Below are positions 54,763-62,182 of a stretch of DNA of 64,000 bases, in pieces. The DNA comes from an uncultured Collinsella sp. Its GTDB lineage: Bacteria > Actinomycetota > Coriobacteriia > Coriobacteriales > Coriobacteriaceae. The notes below the pieces were generated by a model. It saw nothing but the letters and a program-made list of their open reading frames with translations. It ran no database searches and was not told the origin of the DNA. Location of the stretch: NCBI GenBank assembly GCA_900767675.1, contig CAAFZX010000006.1, forward strand, positions 1 through 64,000. The letters run 5' to 3'. Numbering within the stretch: position 1 is the stretch's first letter; every line of letters begins with the position of its first letter. Position numbers and translations under genes: made by a program.

Positions 54763-57186
54763 CTACGCGACCCCCATCGCCATGCTCTGCTCCACCGCCG
54801 CGACGAAGCTCCTGAAGGCGGAGGCCACGCGCCCGTCGACGCCCAGCAGGTCGCCGTTGAGGTAGAGGTTGTAAACGTTGCCGCCGCCCGCGACGCCGCT
54901 GGCGCCGTAGACGGTCGATCCGTATGCTCCGCCGCCGGTAACGCTCACACCGAACACGGCGGCCTTCTCGACGTTGCGCACCGCCGACCTCATGGACTTC
55001 ACCGGCTCGTCCGCCGTGTCGTCGATGCCAAGGGCCGCGCCCTCCATGACGTAGCCGAAAATCTTGCGGAACACGCGCGACGGCGAGTGGATACCCAGCA
55101 GGTTCTTGGCCGCGTCGATGGCGCCGCCCACCACGCCGGTAATCTTGCTCACGACCACGCCTGCCGCGCCGCTGATTCCGTTTGCGATGCCCTGCACGAT
55201 CTGCGAGCCGATGGAGGCCACGCGGCCCGGGATGGAAGACAGGGCGCCCATGATGGAACTGCCGATACTCGAGGCCGCCGAGGTCACGAAGCCGACCGCG
55301 CCGCGGATGGCTGAGCCGAGGCTGCTGATTCCGCTGCGGCCGATGCTCGCCAGGGTGGACGGCAGGTTCTGGATTGCGCCGCGGATAGCGGACACGATGT
55401 TGGTGCCGCACGTGCTGACGAAGCCGGCCATGCCGGTGATACCGTTGCCCAGGAACGTGATGGCGTTCCTGCCTAGGCTCAGCCAGTCGAGCGCCGACCA
55501 AGCCGAGACGAAAGCCGAGAAGATGGCCGGGATGTTGGCGATGAGCGTCGGTATCGCCTGCACGATGCCAAGTGCCAGCGTCACAATTGCCTGGATGCCG
55601 GCACCGAGCAGTATCGGCGCGTTGTCGTTGATCGCGCTGGCGAGGTTCTGCACGATGACCGGGGCCTGCTCGATGAGCGTCGGCAGGCTGTCGGCTATGC
55701 CCTGCGCCAAGCCGACGATGAGGTTCGCCGCGCCCTCTGCCAGAACGCCCGCGTTCTCGGCTATGGACTCGGAGAGGCCGGTGAGAATCTGCAGGCCGCT
55801 CTCCGTGATGGAGGGCAGGTTCTCAGACAGGTAGCCGCCGAGCGATGTCATGAGCGACGCCGCCGTCTCGGAGAGGAACGACAGCCCCATCTCGATTCCC
55901 TCGGCGAGCCTGGGAACGACCTCGCCGCCCACGTCGGCGAAGCCCTCGGCGATGCCGGGCAGCGATGAGGTGATGTTCTCCTGCAGCGTGGACAGGTCGC
56001 CTTCGAGCAGCGTCAGGCCGTAGACCATGGCGAGGTGCAGAGACTCGAGCGGGTTGTCACCAACCGACCAGATCTCGCGCAGGCCCTTGAAGCGCTCGCC
56101 AATCTCGTCCACGCCGTCCGACACGGCGGAGAGGATGTCGCCCATGGGCCCGGGCACGGCTGCCGCCGCGCTGTCGAGTGCCTGCGTGAAGATGCTGACG
56201 AACGCCTGACCAAGCACGGGCCCGACCGACGTGACAAGGCCCGGCAGCTGCGACAGCGCCGTGCCGACGATGGTCGCAACGCGCGGGATGACGTTCGAAG
56301 CCGCCGTCTCGACCGACTCGACCAGCTCCTCGGTGAGCTTGCCCATATCGGCGTCGTCCTTGCCCAGCTCGGTCAGCCAGTTCTCCCACGCGGCCTTCAT
56401 CATGTTGACGCTGCCCTCGATGGTGGTTGCCGCCTCGCGCGAGGTCGTGCCAGCGATGTTCATCTGCTCCTGCATCGTGTGGATGGCGAGCACGATGTTG
56501 TCGAATGAGAGACTCGACTCGTCCACGGCGGAGTTGACGGCGTGCGCGTCCTTGACGAGGCGCTGCATCTCCTCCTTGGTTCCGCCATACCCCAGCTTGA
56601 GGTTGTCCAACATCGTGTAGTTTTGTTTCGCAAAGCCCTGGTACGCGTTCTGGAGGTCCTCCATCGCCGTGCCGAAGGTGTTCGCGTTGTCGCTCATGTC
56701 GACCATGGCCGTGTTGGCGTACTTCGCGGCCTTTACCGTGTCGCCGCCCAGTGAGGAAACGAGCGAGGCCGAGAAGCCCGTCACCTGTTCCATGTATTGG
56801 TTGGCGCTAATGCCGGCCGTCTTGTAGGCTGCGTCGGCGTTTGCGAGCACCGTGGTCTGCGCCTGCTCGAGCTGCTGCCACTTGCCAGAGCACTGCTCGA
56901 CGGTCTGCCCCGTGAGCGCGGCGTACTCGTCGAGCGACTTGCCCATGTTGCCGAAAATCTTCTGGATGCCGCCGACGTTCTGCTCGTACGCGGCGTAAGC
57001 CTGCGTGCTCGCCACGCCGATGGCGGCGACGCCTGCCCCAACGGCGGCGACGCCAACGCCGATAGCCTTAGCCGCTGCCGTGCCTGCACTTCCCAGCGTG
57101 CCCACGACCTTCGAGGCCACACCCTCGGCCTTGCCACTGGCCTCGTCCTTGAGGCCGACCTTAATTATCAGGTCGAGAAGGTTCAC
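54763..57186 (-). CDS. Phage tail tape measure protein
   Basis: 807 residues, Ala/Gly rich, with long hydrophobic helices in the middle (IQAIVTLALGIVQAIPTLI) and a C-terminal GIHSPSRVFRKI motif common in this family. An early ANTFGTAMEDLQNAYQGFAKQ-type phage_minor tail stretch is seen near residue 170. It sets tail length and may help DNA entry. The start is GTG at 57186. It follows the frameshifted chaperone genes, as in many siphoviruses. Confidence 0.9.
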   Translation of the reverse strand: MNLLDLIIKVGLKDEASGKAEGVASKVVGTLGSAGTAAAKAIGVGVAAVGAGVAAIGVASTQAYAAYEQNVGGIQKIFGNMGKSLDEYAALTGQTVEQCSGKWQQLEQAQTTVLANADAAYKTAGISANQYMEQVTGFSASLVSSLGGDTVKAAKYANTAMVDMSDNANTFGTAMEDLQNAYQGFAKQNYTMLDNLKLGYGGTKEEMQRLVKDAHAVNSAVDESSLSFDNIVLAIHTMQEQMNIAGTTSREAATTIEGSVNMMKAAWENWLTELGKDDADMGKLTEELVESVETAASNVIPRVATIVGTALSQLPGLVTSVGPVLGQAFVSIFTQALDSAAAAVPGPMGDILSAVSDGVDEIGERFKGLREIWSVGDNPLESLHLAMVYGLTLLEGDLSTLQENITSSLPGIAEGFADVGGEVVPRLAEGIEMGLSFLSETAASLMTSLGGYLSENLPSITESGLQILTGLSESIAENAGVLAEGAANLIVGLAQGIADSLPTLIEQAPVIVQNLASAINDNAPILLGAGIQAIVTLALGIVQAIPTLIANIPAIFSAFVSAWSALDWLSLGRNAITFLGNGITGMAGFVSTCGTNIVSAIRGAIQNLPSTLASIGRSGISSLGSAIRGAVGFVTSAASSIGSSIMGALSSIPGRVASIGSQIVQGIANGISGAAGVVVSKITGVVGGAIDAAKNLLGIHSPSRVFRKIFGYVMEGAALGIDDTADEPVKSMRSAVRNVEKAAVFGVSVTGGGAYGSTVYGASGVAGGGNVYNLYLNGDLLGVDGRVASAFRSFVAAVEQSMAMGVA

Positions 57187-57908
57187 CTAGACCACCTTCA
57201 ATCCCATCCGCTCGATGATGTCTGCGGCGATCTCGTCGCCGCCGCGCGTGTCCTCCGCCTCGGACCCATCGCCCGCACCGCCGTTGACGATGCTCAGGAA
57301 GGGCTCCTTGAGCCACTTCCCCTGCGCCATGAGGCGCACCGACTCGCTCAGATACACACGGAACGCCTCCCGCTCGTCCCGCTCGCGCCACCGCGCGACC
57401 ATGTACCTAGAGAAAGGGCGAGCACGCCGTGGCCCGACGTACTCGCCCAGACAGAGCCATATGTGAGATGGGTCCTCGGCGGCTATCCAAAAAAAGGAGC
57501 CAGGACGTCCTTGATGCCGTCGATACCGTCGATGGCATCCTTGATGTCGTTCACCCACTTCTTGACGGTGAAGTCGGCCTTGTACTCCTCGAGCGTCTGG
57601 CCGTCGAGTGCGGCGAGCAGCTTGTAGCTGATCTCGCCACCCTGGCGCAGCACGTCGGGCAGAAGCCCCACTACCATGTCCACGGCGAGGCCGTTGACCT
57701 CGGCGGTGGCGGCTGCCTTCGCGGCCTCGGGGTCGCCCTTGGCCTTGGCGGTCGCCTTGGCCTTGGCCTTGTCGGAGTCGGAGCGGAACTTGACGTAGGC
57801 GGCCCTGGCCTTCGCGCCGAGTTCGCCGTTCATGACGTCCTCGGCAACGTCCGCCAGCAGGCACATGGCGTTCTGGAACTCGTCGGCGTTAAGGTTCTCA
57901 AGCTTCAT
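57187..57908 (-). CDS. Tail assembly chaperone, -1 frameshift fusion (gpGT-like)
   Basis: Reads as the gpG-like protein up to Phe140, then shifts -1 on seven Ts (57495-57489) and goes on with 100 new residues beginning WIAAEDPSHIWLCLGEYVG, to a stop at 57187; total about 240 residues. The T part has a GEYVGPRR and RERDEREAFRVYLSES pattern. Position just before the tape measure gene is the classic place. The T frame has no plausible start of its own, which supports shifting over separate initiation. Confidence 0.82.
57483..57908 (-). CDS. Tail assembly chaperone (gpG-like), unshifted product
   Basis: 141 residues, helical, ending PFFG and a TAG four bases past the slippery run. Lys/Ala rich middle (DKAKAKATAKAKGDPEAAKA). 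Together with the frameshifted form it should coat the tape measure protein before tail tube assembly. ATG 57908 lies two bases from the stop of the major tail protein gene. Confidence 0.82.
   Translation of the reverse strand: MKLENLNADEFQNAMCLLADVAEDVMNGELGAKARAAYVKFRSDSDKAKAKATAKAKGDPEAAKAAATAEVNGLAVDMVVGLLPDVLRQGGEISYKLLAALDGQTLEEYKADFTVKKWVNDIKDAIDGIDGIKDVLAPFFG
57489..57495 (-). promoter_or_regulatory. Programmed -1 ribosomal frameshift site
   Basis: A T-TTT-TTT heptamer in zero frame (codons CCT TTT TTT GGA TAG). After a -1 slip the next codon is TGG and the frame stays open for 100 residues. This is a canonical X-XXY-YYZ site. Confidence 0.82.
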
Positions 57909-57910
57909 GG

Positions 57911-58480
57911 TTAGGCTCCAATCTCCTGTTTGATATACAGCTCGTAGGGCACGATCTCGGGGTTCTTGATTGAGTAGTGGCCCGTGAACTCGAATGCGAA
58001 CTGTCCCTTGGCCTTGTTCTGCGTCGTGATTTGCAGACCGCCCGTGTTGAGCGCGTTGATGAGGCGGATGGCGATATAGCCGTTGCCGTTCTCGCCCGAG
58101 TAATCGCCGATGAGCCAGATGTCGGCGAAGTCGGCCTCCGAGAGTGCGGAGCGCGGGACGATCTTCCCCTCGGTCTCGTCGGCTGCGGCTGCGAGCTTCT
58201 TGCCGAGCGCGGTGTTCAGCGTCACGAAGGTGCCGCTCAGCTTGGCCTCGATGCTGTCGATACGCTTGAGCTCCATCGTGTTGGCGGGGCAGTTGTCGAT
58301 GTCCTCGCCGTAGTCGATGAAGTTGGGCGTGGCGGCGAAGCTGGTTCCGCCGCTCGTCGCGCCCATCAGCTCGGACTCCGCGACCTCTGCGGTCTTGGGG
58401 TTGAAATTCGTGGCGAGCAGGCCCGCGTTGATGACGATCTCCTTGAACGTGTTCTCGGGGATGCGCGTGAACTTAGACAT
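57911..58480 (-). CDS. Major tail protein
   Basis: 189 residues, the usual size of tail tube proteins, upstream of the chaperones. It begins MSKFTRIPENTFKE and has the beta-rich composition of the family (MELKRIDSIEAKLSGTFVTL, FEFTGHYSI). Copies stack into the tail tube. An AGGAGGT site precedes ATG 58480. Confidence 0.8.
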   Translation of the reverse strand: MSKFTRIPENTFKEIVINAGLLATNFNPKTAEVAESELMGATSGGTSFAATPNFIDYGEDIDNCPANTMELKRIDSIEAKLSGTFVTLNTALGKKLAAAADETEGKIVPRSALSEADFADIWLIGDYSGENGNGYIAIRLINALNTGGLQITTQNKAKGQFAFEFTGHYSIKNPEIVPYELYIKQEIGA

Positions 58481-58488
58481 ATGACCTC

Positions 58489-58857
58489 CTAGTAGCTGGT
58501 CATGTACTCAATGGTCAGGTTGATGATTCGGCGCTTCACGGCGTTGTCCTCGTCGGCCATGGCGTTGCAGAACGGCTCGCCCTGCATCACCCACATGCCG
58601 CCGCCGTCGCACGGCAGCAGCACGCCCGACAGCCCCAGCGCCCGGGCGACCTCTTCGGTCTTGGCGTTCGGCGCGGCCTCGGACGATGTACGGAACCAGA
58701 TGTTCACCTCGGAGTTGCACTGCGTGCCGAATGCCGCGGTCGGCAGGTCGTAGGTGATGTAGGGCATCTTCGCCTCGCCCGGCACCGCCGAGTCGCGGTA
58801 CACGGGAAGGCCGAAGCCCTCGAGCCAATCCTGCAGCGCTGCCGCCTTAGTCGCCAT
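58489..58857 (-). CDS. Phage tail terminator / minor tail protein
   Basis: 122 residues. Size, place between connectors and major tail protein, and the MPYITYDLPTAAFG motif (near residue 30) fit the gpU/tail terminator-like group. ATG 58857 overlaps the previous gene's end by 11 bases. Confidence 0.65.
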   Translation of the reverse strand: MATKAAALQDWLEGFGLPVYRDSAVPGEAKMPYITYDLPTAAFGTQCNSEVNIWFRTSSEAAPNAKTEEVARALGLSGVLLPCDGGGMWVMQGEPFCNAMADEDNAVKRRIINLTIEYMTSY

Positions 58858-59200
58858 CCGGCACCTCCCACTCCTCCGCGCTGCACTGGCCGAAGCCAAA
58901 CGACGCGCAGCACGGCGCGGCGCCGTCGTCCGCGTTCGACGTGCAGCGGAATACCTGCCCGTCGAACGCACGCTGGAAGAGGTCGCCGTACCGCAGCGGC
59001 TCGGCGGTCGTCACGGTGTAGACGTTCCTCACGCCGTCGTGCTCCGCGATGCGCGAGGCCGTGGAGCTGTCGCGCACGATCGCCGCCGTGAAGCCGTCGC
59101 CGACGGTGAGGACGGTCTTGAAGCCACCCTCACCATCAGGCTCGGTCTTTGCGACGAGCCTCGTGCACGCTACCGCCATGCGCTCGTACAGGCGGCTCAC
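58847..59200 (-). CDS. Head-tail connector/stopper protein
   Basis: 117 residues. GTG 59200 overlaps the previous stop (GTGA), and GGAGAAAG precedes it. The LRYGDLFQRAFDGQVFRC pattern fits small head-closure proteins. Cys-rich C-terminal end (PCCASFGFGQC). Assignment rests mostly on position. Confidence 0.55.
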   Translation of the reverse strand: MSRLYERMAVACTRLVAKTEPDGEGGFKTVLTVGDGFTAAIVRDSSTASRIAEHDGVRNVYTVTTAEPLRYGDLFQRAFDGQVFRCTSNADDGAAPCCASFGFGQCSAEEWEVPDGD

Positions 59201-59613
59201 AGCTTTCTCCAAGGGTCGAGACGCGCCTTGAACTGCTGCCGCCACGTGATGGGCGAGCCGTCGCCGCCGACGCGCGTGTAGCTGTAGCCGCCGAAGCTCT
59301 CGGATGCGTACGGGCTGTCCAGCTCCTTGGCGTGCTCGGTCTGCCACGCCGCGATCTCGTCAGCGAGGTCGACCACGGCCTGCGGGATGGCGAGCGCCCA
59401 GACGGTGCCGACGAACTCTTCGCCCGTGAGTCCGTTGTAGGGCCACGCGTGCAGCCCGTCGTTGAAGGTCGAGCCCGTGATGCGGACGTACTGGCCCTCC
59501 TTGAGGCCGAGGGCCGCGGGCGGCACGAGGCGGCCGTCCTCGATACGGACGCGCCCCGTGCGCTTGTCAGCGACGAACCAGTTGCGCAGCGACAGAAGCA
59601 CCTGCTCGAGCAT
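59197..59613 (-). CDS. Head-tail adaptor protein
   Basis: 138 residues, helical ends with a beta core (GQYVRITGSTFNDG). It follows the coat gene as the first connector, where gp6/gp15-type adaptors sit. No other evidence. Confidence 0.6.
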   Translation of the reverse strand: MLEQVLLSLRNWFVADKRTGRVRIEDGRLVPPAALGLKEGQYVRITGSTFNDGLHAWPYNGLTGEEFVGTVWALAIPQAVVDLADEIAAWQTEHAKELDSPYASESFGGYSYTRVGGDGSPITWRQQFKARLDPWRKL

Positions 59614-59621
59614 CTCTGCGC

Positions 59622-60503
59622 CTATCGCTTATCGGTGATGACGGCGGCGAGCTCGGGGCTGAGGGTCTTGACGCCGCAGAGCATGTCGATGGAGACGGTG
59701 TCGGTCTTGGTCTTCTGGTCGTAGCCCTGCACGACGCGCAGGCCGAAGCCGTCGTAGGAGGTAGAGAAGGCCTTGGGCGCGCCGAGCGGCATCTCGAGCT
59801 GGCGGGTCACGAGCGCGAAGGCGTTCTTGTGGAACGCGATGGACGGCGTGTAGTTCGCCGTCTCGGCGGTCGTCTTCTGAACATTCTGGTCGCAGTAGAA
59901 GTCGAGGCCGTACTTGCGGCCAAGCGATGCCTCCTTGAGGGCGGTGCCGTTGTCGCCGACGGCGGAGGCGTTGGTGAACGCCTCGGTGTTGAGCAGGTCG
60001 GCCTCGGCCTGGGAGCCGTAGACGAAGCGGCGCTCCGTGGAGGGCGCCTTGGCGTCCACGAGGAACTTGCGGGCGGCGATGATGTCCGCCACGGCGATGG
60101 CGCCCTTGGCGTGGTCGACGCGGTTCGTGACGTCCTTCTCGAGCGCGAGCAGGTAGCCGTCGATCTTGTCGGCGAAGGCCTGCATCGCGGGGACGAGGAA
60201 CTGCGCGGAGAAGTCGACGATGCCCATCGTCAGCTCCTTGGACGTGACGGCGAACGTCACGTCGAGCAGCTTGTCCATCTTGACGGGGACCTTGCCCTCC
60301 GTGGCGTCCTGCACCTCGACCTCGGTAGTAAACTCCTTGGCCTCGAAGGTAGCGGGCTTGCGGACGGTGATGGTGTCGCCCACGCCGGCGACGAACTCGG
60401 AGGAGTAGTCGCGGTGGACGAGGTTGGCCATGACGGCGTTGGTGCGCAGAACGTCCAGCGCCTCGTTGGCGATGATGTTGGGTGTAAGGATGGTGTTCGA
60501 CAT
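59622..60503 (-). CDS. Major capsid protein (P22 coat-like)
   Basis: 293 residues. The N-terminus (TPNIIANEALDVLRTNAVM) with DTITVRKPATFEAKEF at about 43-58 matches the P22 coat family. It forms the head shell together with the scaffold encoded 10 bases upstream. ATG 60503 is preceded by GGGGTTTC. Confidence 0.88.
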   Translation of the reverse strand: MSNTILTPNIIANEALDVLRTNAVMANLVHRDYSSEFVAGVGDTITVRKPATFEAKEFTTEVEVQDATEGKVPVKMDKLLDVTFAVTSKELTMGIVDFSAQFLVPAMQAFADKIDGYLLALEKDVTNRVDHAKGAIAVADIIAARKFLVDAKAPSTERRFVYGSQAEADLLNTEAFTNASAVGDNGTALKEASLGRKYGLDFYCDQNVQKTTAETANYTPSIAFHKNAFALVTRQLEMPLGAPKAFSTSYDGFGLRVVQGYDQKTKTDTVSIDMLCGVKTLSPELAAVITDKR

Positions 60504-60512
60504 AGAAACCCC

Positions 60513-61076
60513 TTAGCCTCTCTGCTCCGCCTTGTACTTCATGTACTCGGCGGTGCTCATTTCGTTGATGTCCTTGCCGCCCTCGCCCTTGGGGGCGTGG
60601 GCCACGTCGGCGCCCTTGACGGTTGTGGTTGCGATGAAGTCGGCCCAGTCGGCCTTGATGCCCTCGGTGAGCTTGTCCGCGCCTTCGATAGCGCCGTCCT
60701 TGACGGTCACGTTCTCGAGGTCGGAGACCTTGAGAACGGTGTCGATGCGCTTGGGGTCGACGCCCGCCGACTCGAGCAGCTTTCGGTACAGGCCGCGCTT
60801 CTCGGCTGCGGCCTTCTCGCCCTCGACCTTGGCCTTGTAGTCCTCTAGGTTCTTGACGGCGGCCTTGTACTTTTCCTCGTACTCGCCCGCGCCCTCGCCC
60901 TTGGCCTTGAGCGCGTCCAGCTCCTTCTTGTAGCCGTCCGCCTTGCCCGCGGCCTCCTTGAGCTCGTCGCGCTGCGCCTTGAGCGCGTCCACGCTCTCGG
61001 CGTGCTCCTCGATGATCTGGTCGATCTTCTCGTCCTCGATGCCCATTGCCTTGAGCATCTTTCGCGTGAGTGCCAA
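60513..61076 (-). CDS. Phage scaffold protein
   Basis: 187 residues, a long charged coiled coil (KAQRDELKEAAGKADGYKKE and onward) then a short globular end. It is the usual partner before the coat gene. I chose TTG 61076 since GGGAG lies seven bases upstream; ATG 61058 is the alternative. Confidence 0.8.
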   Translation of the reverse strand: MALTRKMLKAMGIEDEKIDQIIEEHAESVDALKAQRDELKEAAGKADGYKKELDALKAKGEGAGEYEEKYKAAVKNLEDYKAKVEGEKAAAEKRGLYRKLLESAGVDPKRIDTVLKVSDLENVTVKDGAIEGADKLTEGIKADWADFIATTTVKGADVAHAPKGEGGKDINEMSTAEYMKYKAEQRG

Positions 61077-61185
61077 CAGAATCTCCCTTGCTTCGGAATG
61101 GGCGGGTCCCAGCCTGTTGCCTCGGCAGGGCCCGCGCCGCAATACCTCGCGGCAAGGGTGAGTATCCAAGCGGAGTAACGCGGCC

Positions 61186-61608
61186 CTACGCGCCACCCCT
61201 CAGGTGCTTCTCGAGAATCGCCCGGTACGTATCGCCGTGACCCGTTGCCGCCTTGCGCAGGAAGTGCTTGCCCTTCATGCGGGAAGTCCCCTCCTCGACG
61301 TACGGCGCGTACTCGACGTTGGTCCCGATGAAGCAGTCGTAGCCTTTGAGTAGGTGCGTGACGGAGTTGCGCAACCTGCCCGTATCGACCGGACACGTCG
61401 CCTTGGCGTAGCCCTCCGCGACGAGGCCTATCTCCTCCAGGCCCGTCTTGTAGGCGCGCAAGAGGGCCTTCTCGACCTGCTCGATGTTGTTCTGCCGTAT
61501 CTCGATGCACTCGGCGGTATCCAGCTTCGCGGCGTTTACGATCTCCTCGGTGATGAGGGTGCCGTGCCGCCCGTGGTCGCCGACGCCGCCGACGAGCCCG
61601 TAAGCCAT
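61186..61608 (-). CDS. HK97 gp10-like phage protein
   Basis: 140 residues with the family core TCPVDTGRLRNSVTHLL near residue 72 and EYAPYVEEGTSRMKGKHFLRKA near residue 100. These are head-tail proteins. Here the gene lies before the scaffold, not in the usual place after the connectors. Its ATG 61608 overlaps the previous stop (ATGA). Confidence 0.75.
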   Translation of the reverse strand: MAYGLVGGVGDHGRHGTLITEEIVNAAKLDTAECIEIRQNNIEQVEKALLRAYKTGLEEIGLVAEGYAKATCPVDTGRLRNSVTHLLKGYDCFIGTNVEYAPYVEEGTSRMKGKHFLRKAATGHGDTYRAILEKHLRGGA

Positions 61609-61829
61609 CAGTCGAGCACCTCGCAGCCGTAGCCAACGCGACCGTCGACGTCCGCCTCGATGGCCTCGATGGCCTGCATCGGCACGCCGGCGCACCCGAG
61701 CGTGCAGCCGTCGTCGGGCTCAACCTCGTCGCCGCGCCGCGTGCAGATGTAGGTATCCGGGAACGTAAAGCCGAAACCCAGCTTTACGGCGCAGTCGCCG
61801 CAGTTCGCACAAGTGAATAGCTCTTTCAT
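61608..61829 (-). CDS. Cys-rich small phage protein (zinc-ribbon-like)
   Basis: 73 residues with CANCGDC at the start and later cysteines (YICTRR, GCTLGCAG). It could bind zinc. Function unknown. It is the first gene after the strong terminator at 61881-61904. Confidence 0.6.
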   Translation of the reverse strand: MKELFTCANCGDCAVKLGFGFTFPDTYICTRRGDEVEPDDGCTLGCAGVPMQAIEAIEADVDGRVGYGCEVLD

Positions 61830-61880
61830 GCCTGCCCCAATCTCTCTGCGGGCAGTGTCGCGGCACGGTCACGCGGCATG

Positions 61881-61904
61881 AAAAAAGCCCCGCCGTGGCG
61901 GGGC
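61881..61904 (-). terminator. Strong terminator after the immunity gene
   Basis: 8-bp perfect stem GCCCCGCC (61887-61894) with GGCGGGGC (61897-61904) on the minus strand, followed by TTTTTT. It separates the MuF-toxin/immunity pair from the scaffold/coat transcript. Confidence 0.9.
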
Positions 61905-61914
61905 CTGCTGTGAT

Positions 61915-62181
61915 CTATTGGACTTTTACCTCGTGGGCCTTGTCCATCTCAAGCTCGATAGCCGATGGACTCTCGCCTCTGAGGAAAAATGGAATCGGAA
62001 AGAAGTCAATCCTGCCCGTTTCCTTGTCGATGGCATAAGGAGTGTCGCCCGGGGTCATCTTTCCATCGAAGCCGAAACCGACGAACCAATGATATTTGCC
62101 CTCGTATGCGCACACTGGGCCATAACCATCAACGGCCTCCTCTTCCAGAATCGGCTTTATAGCCTCTTCCAATGTGAGCAT
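61915..62181 (-). CDS. Imm35/YrhB-like immunity protein
   Basis: 88 residues. LTLEEAIKPILEEEA opens the fold and GDTPYAIDKETGRIDFFP near residue 45 matches the Imm35 (YrhB) end motif; the conserved Trp is in KYHWFVGFG. Imm35 genes sit next to polymorphic toxins, as here: its ATG 62181 starts one base after the MuF-toxin stop. The AGAGG ribosome site lies in the toxin's last codons. It should bind and block the toxin domain. Confidence 0.72.
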   Translation of the reverse strand: MLTLEEAIKPILEEEAVDGYGPVCAYEGKYHWFVGFGFDGKMTPGDTPYAIDKETGRIDFFPIPFFLRGESPSAIELEMDKAHEVKVQ

Positions 62182-62182
62182 A

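Noticed and set aside
57187..57864. Independent 225-residue gene in the -1 frame of the tail chaperone
   Set aside because: Its first half is an Arg-rich shadow of the gpG-like frame; only the part after the slippery run looks like protein.
59629..61155. 508-residue minus-strand ORF across coat and scaffold
   Set aside because: Low-complexity Arg/Gly-rich shadow of two well supported genes.
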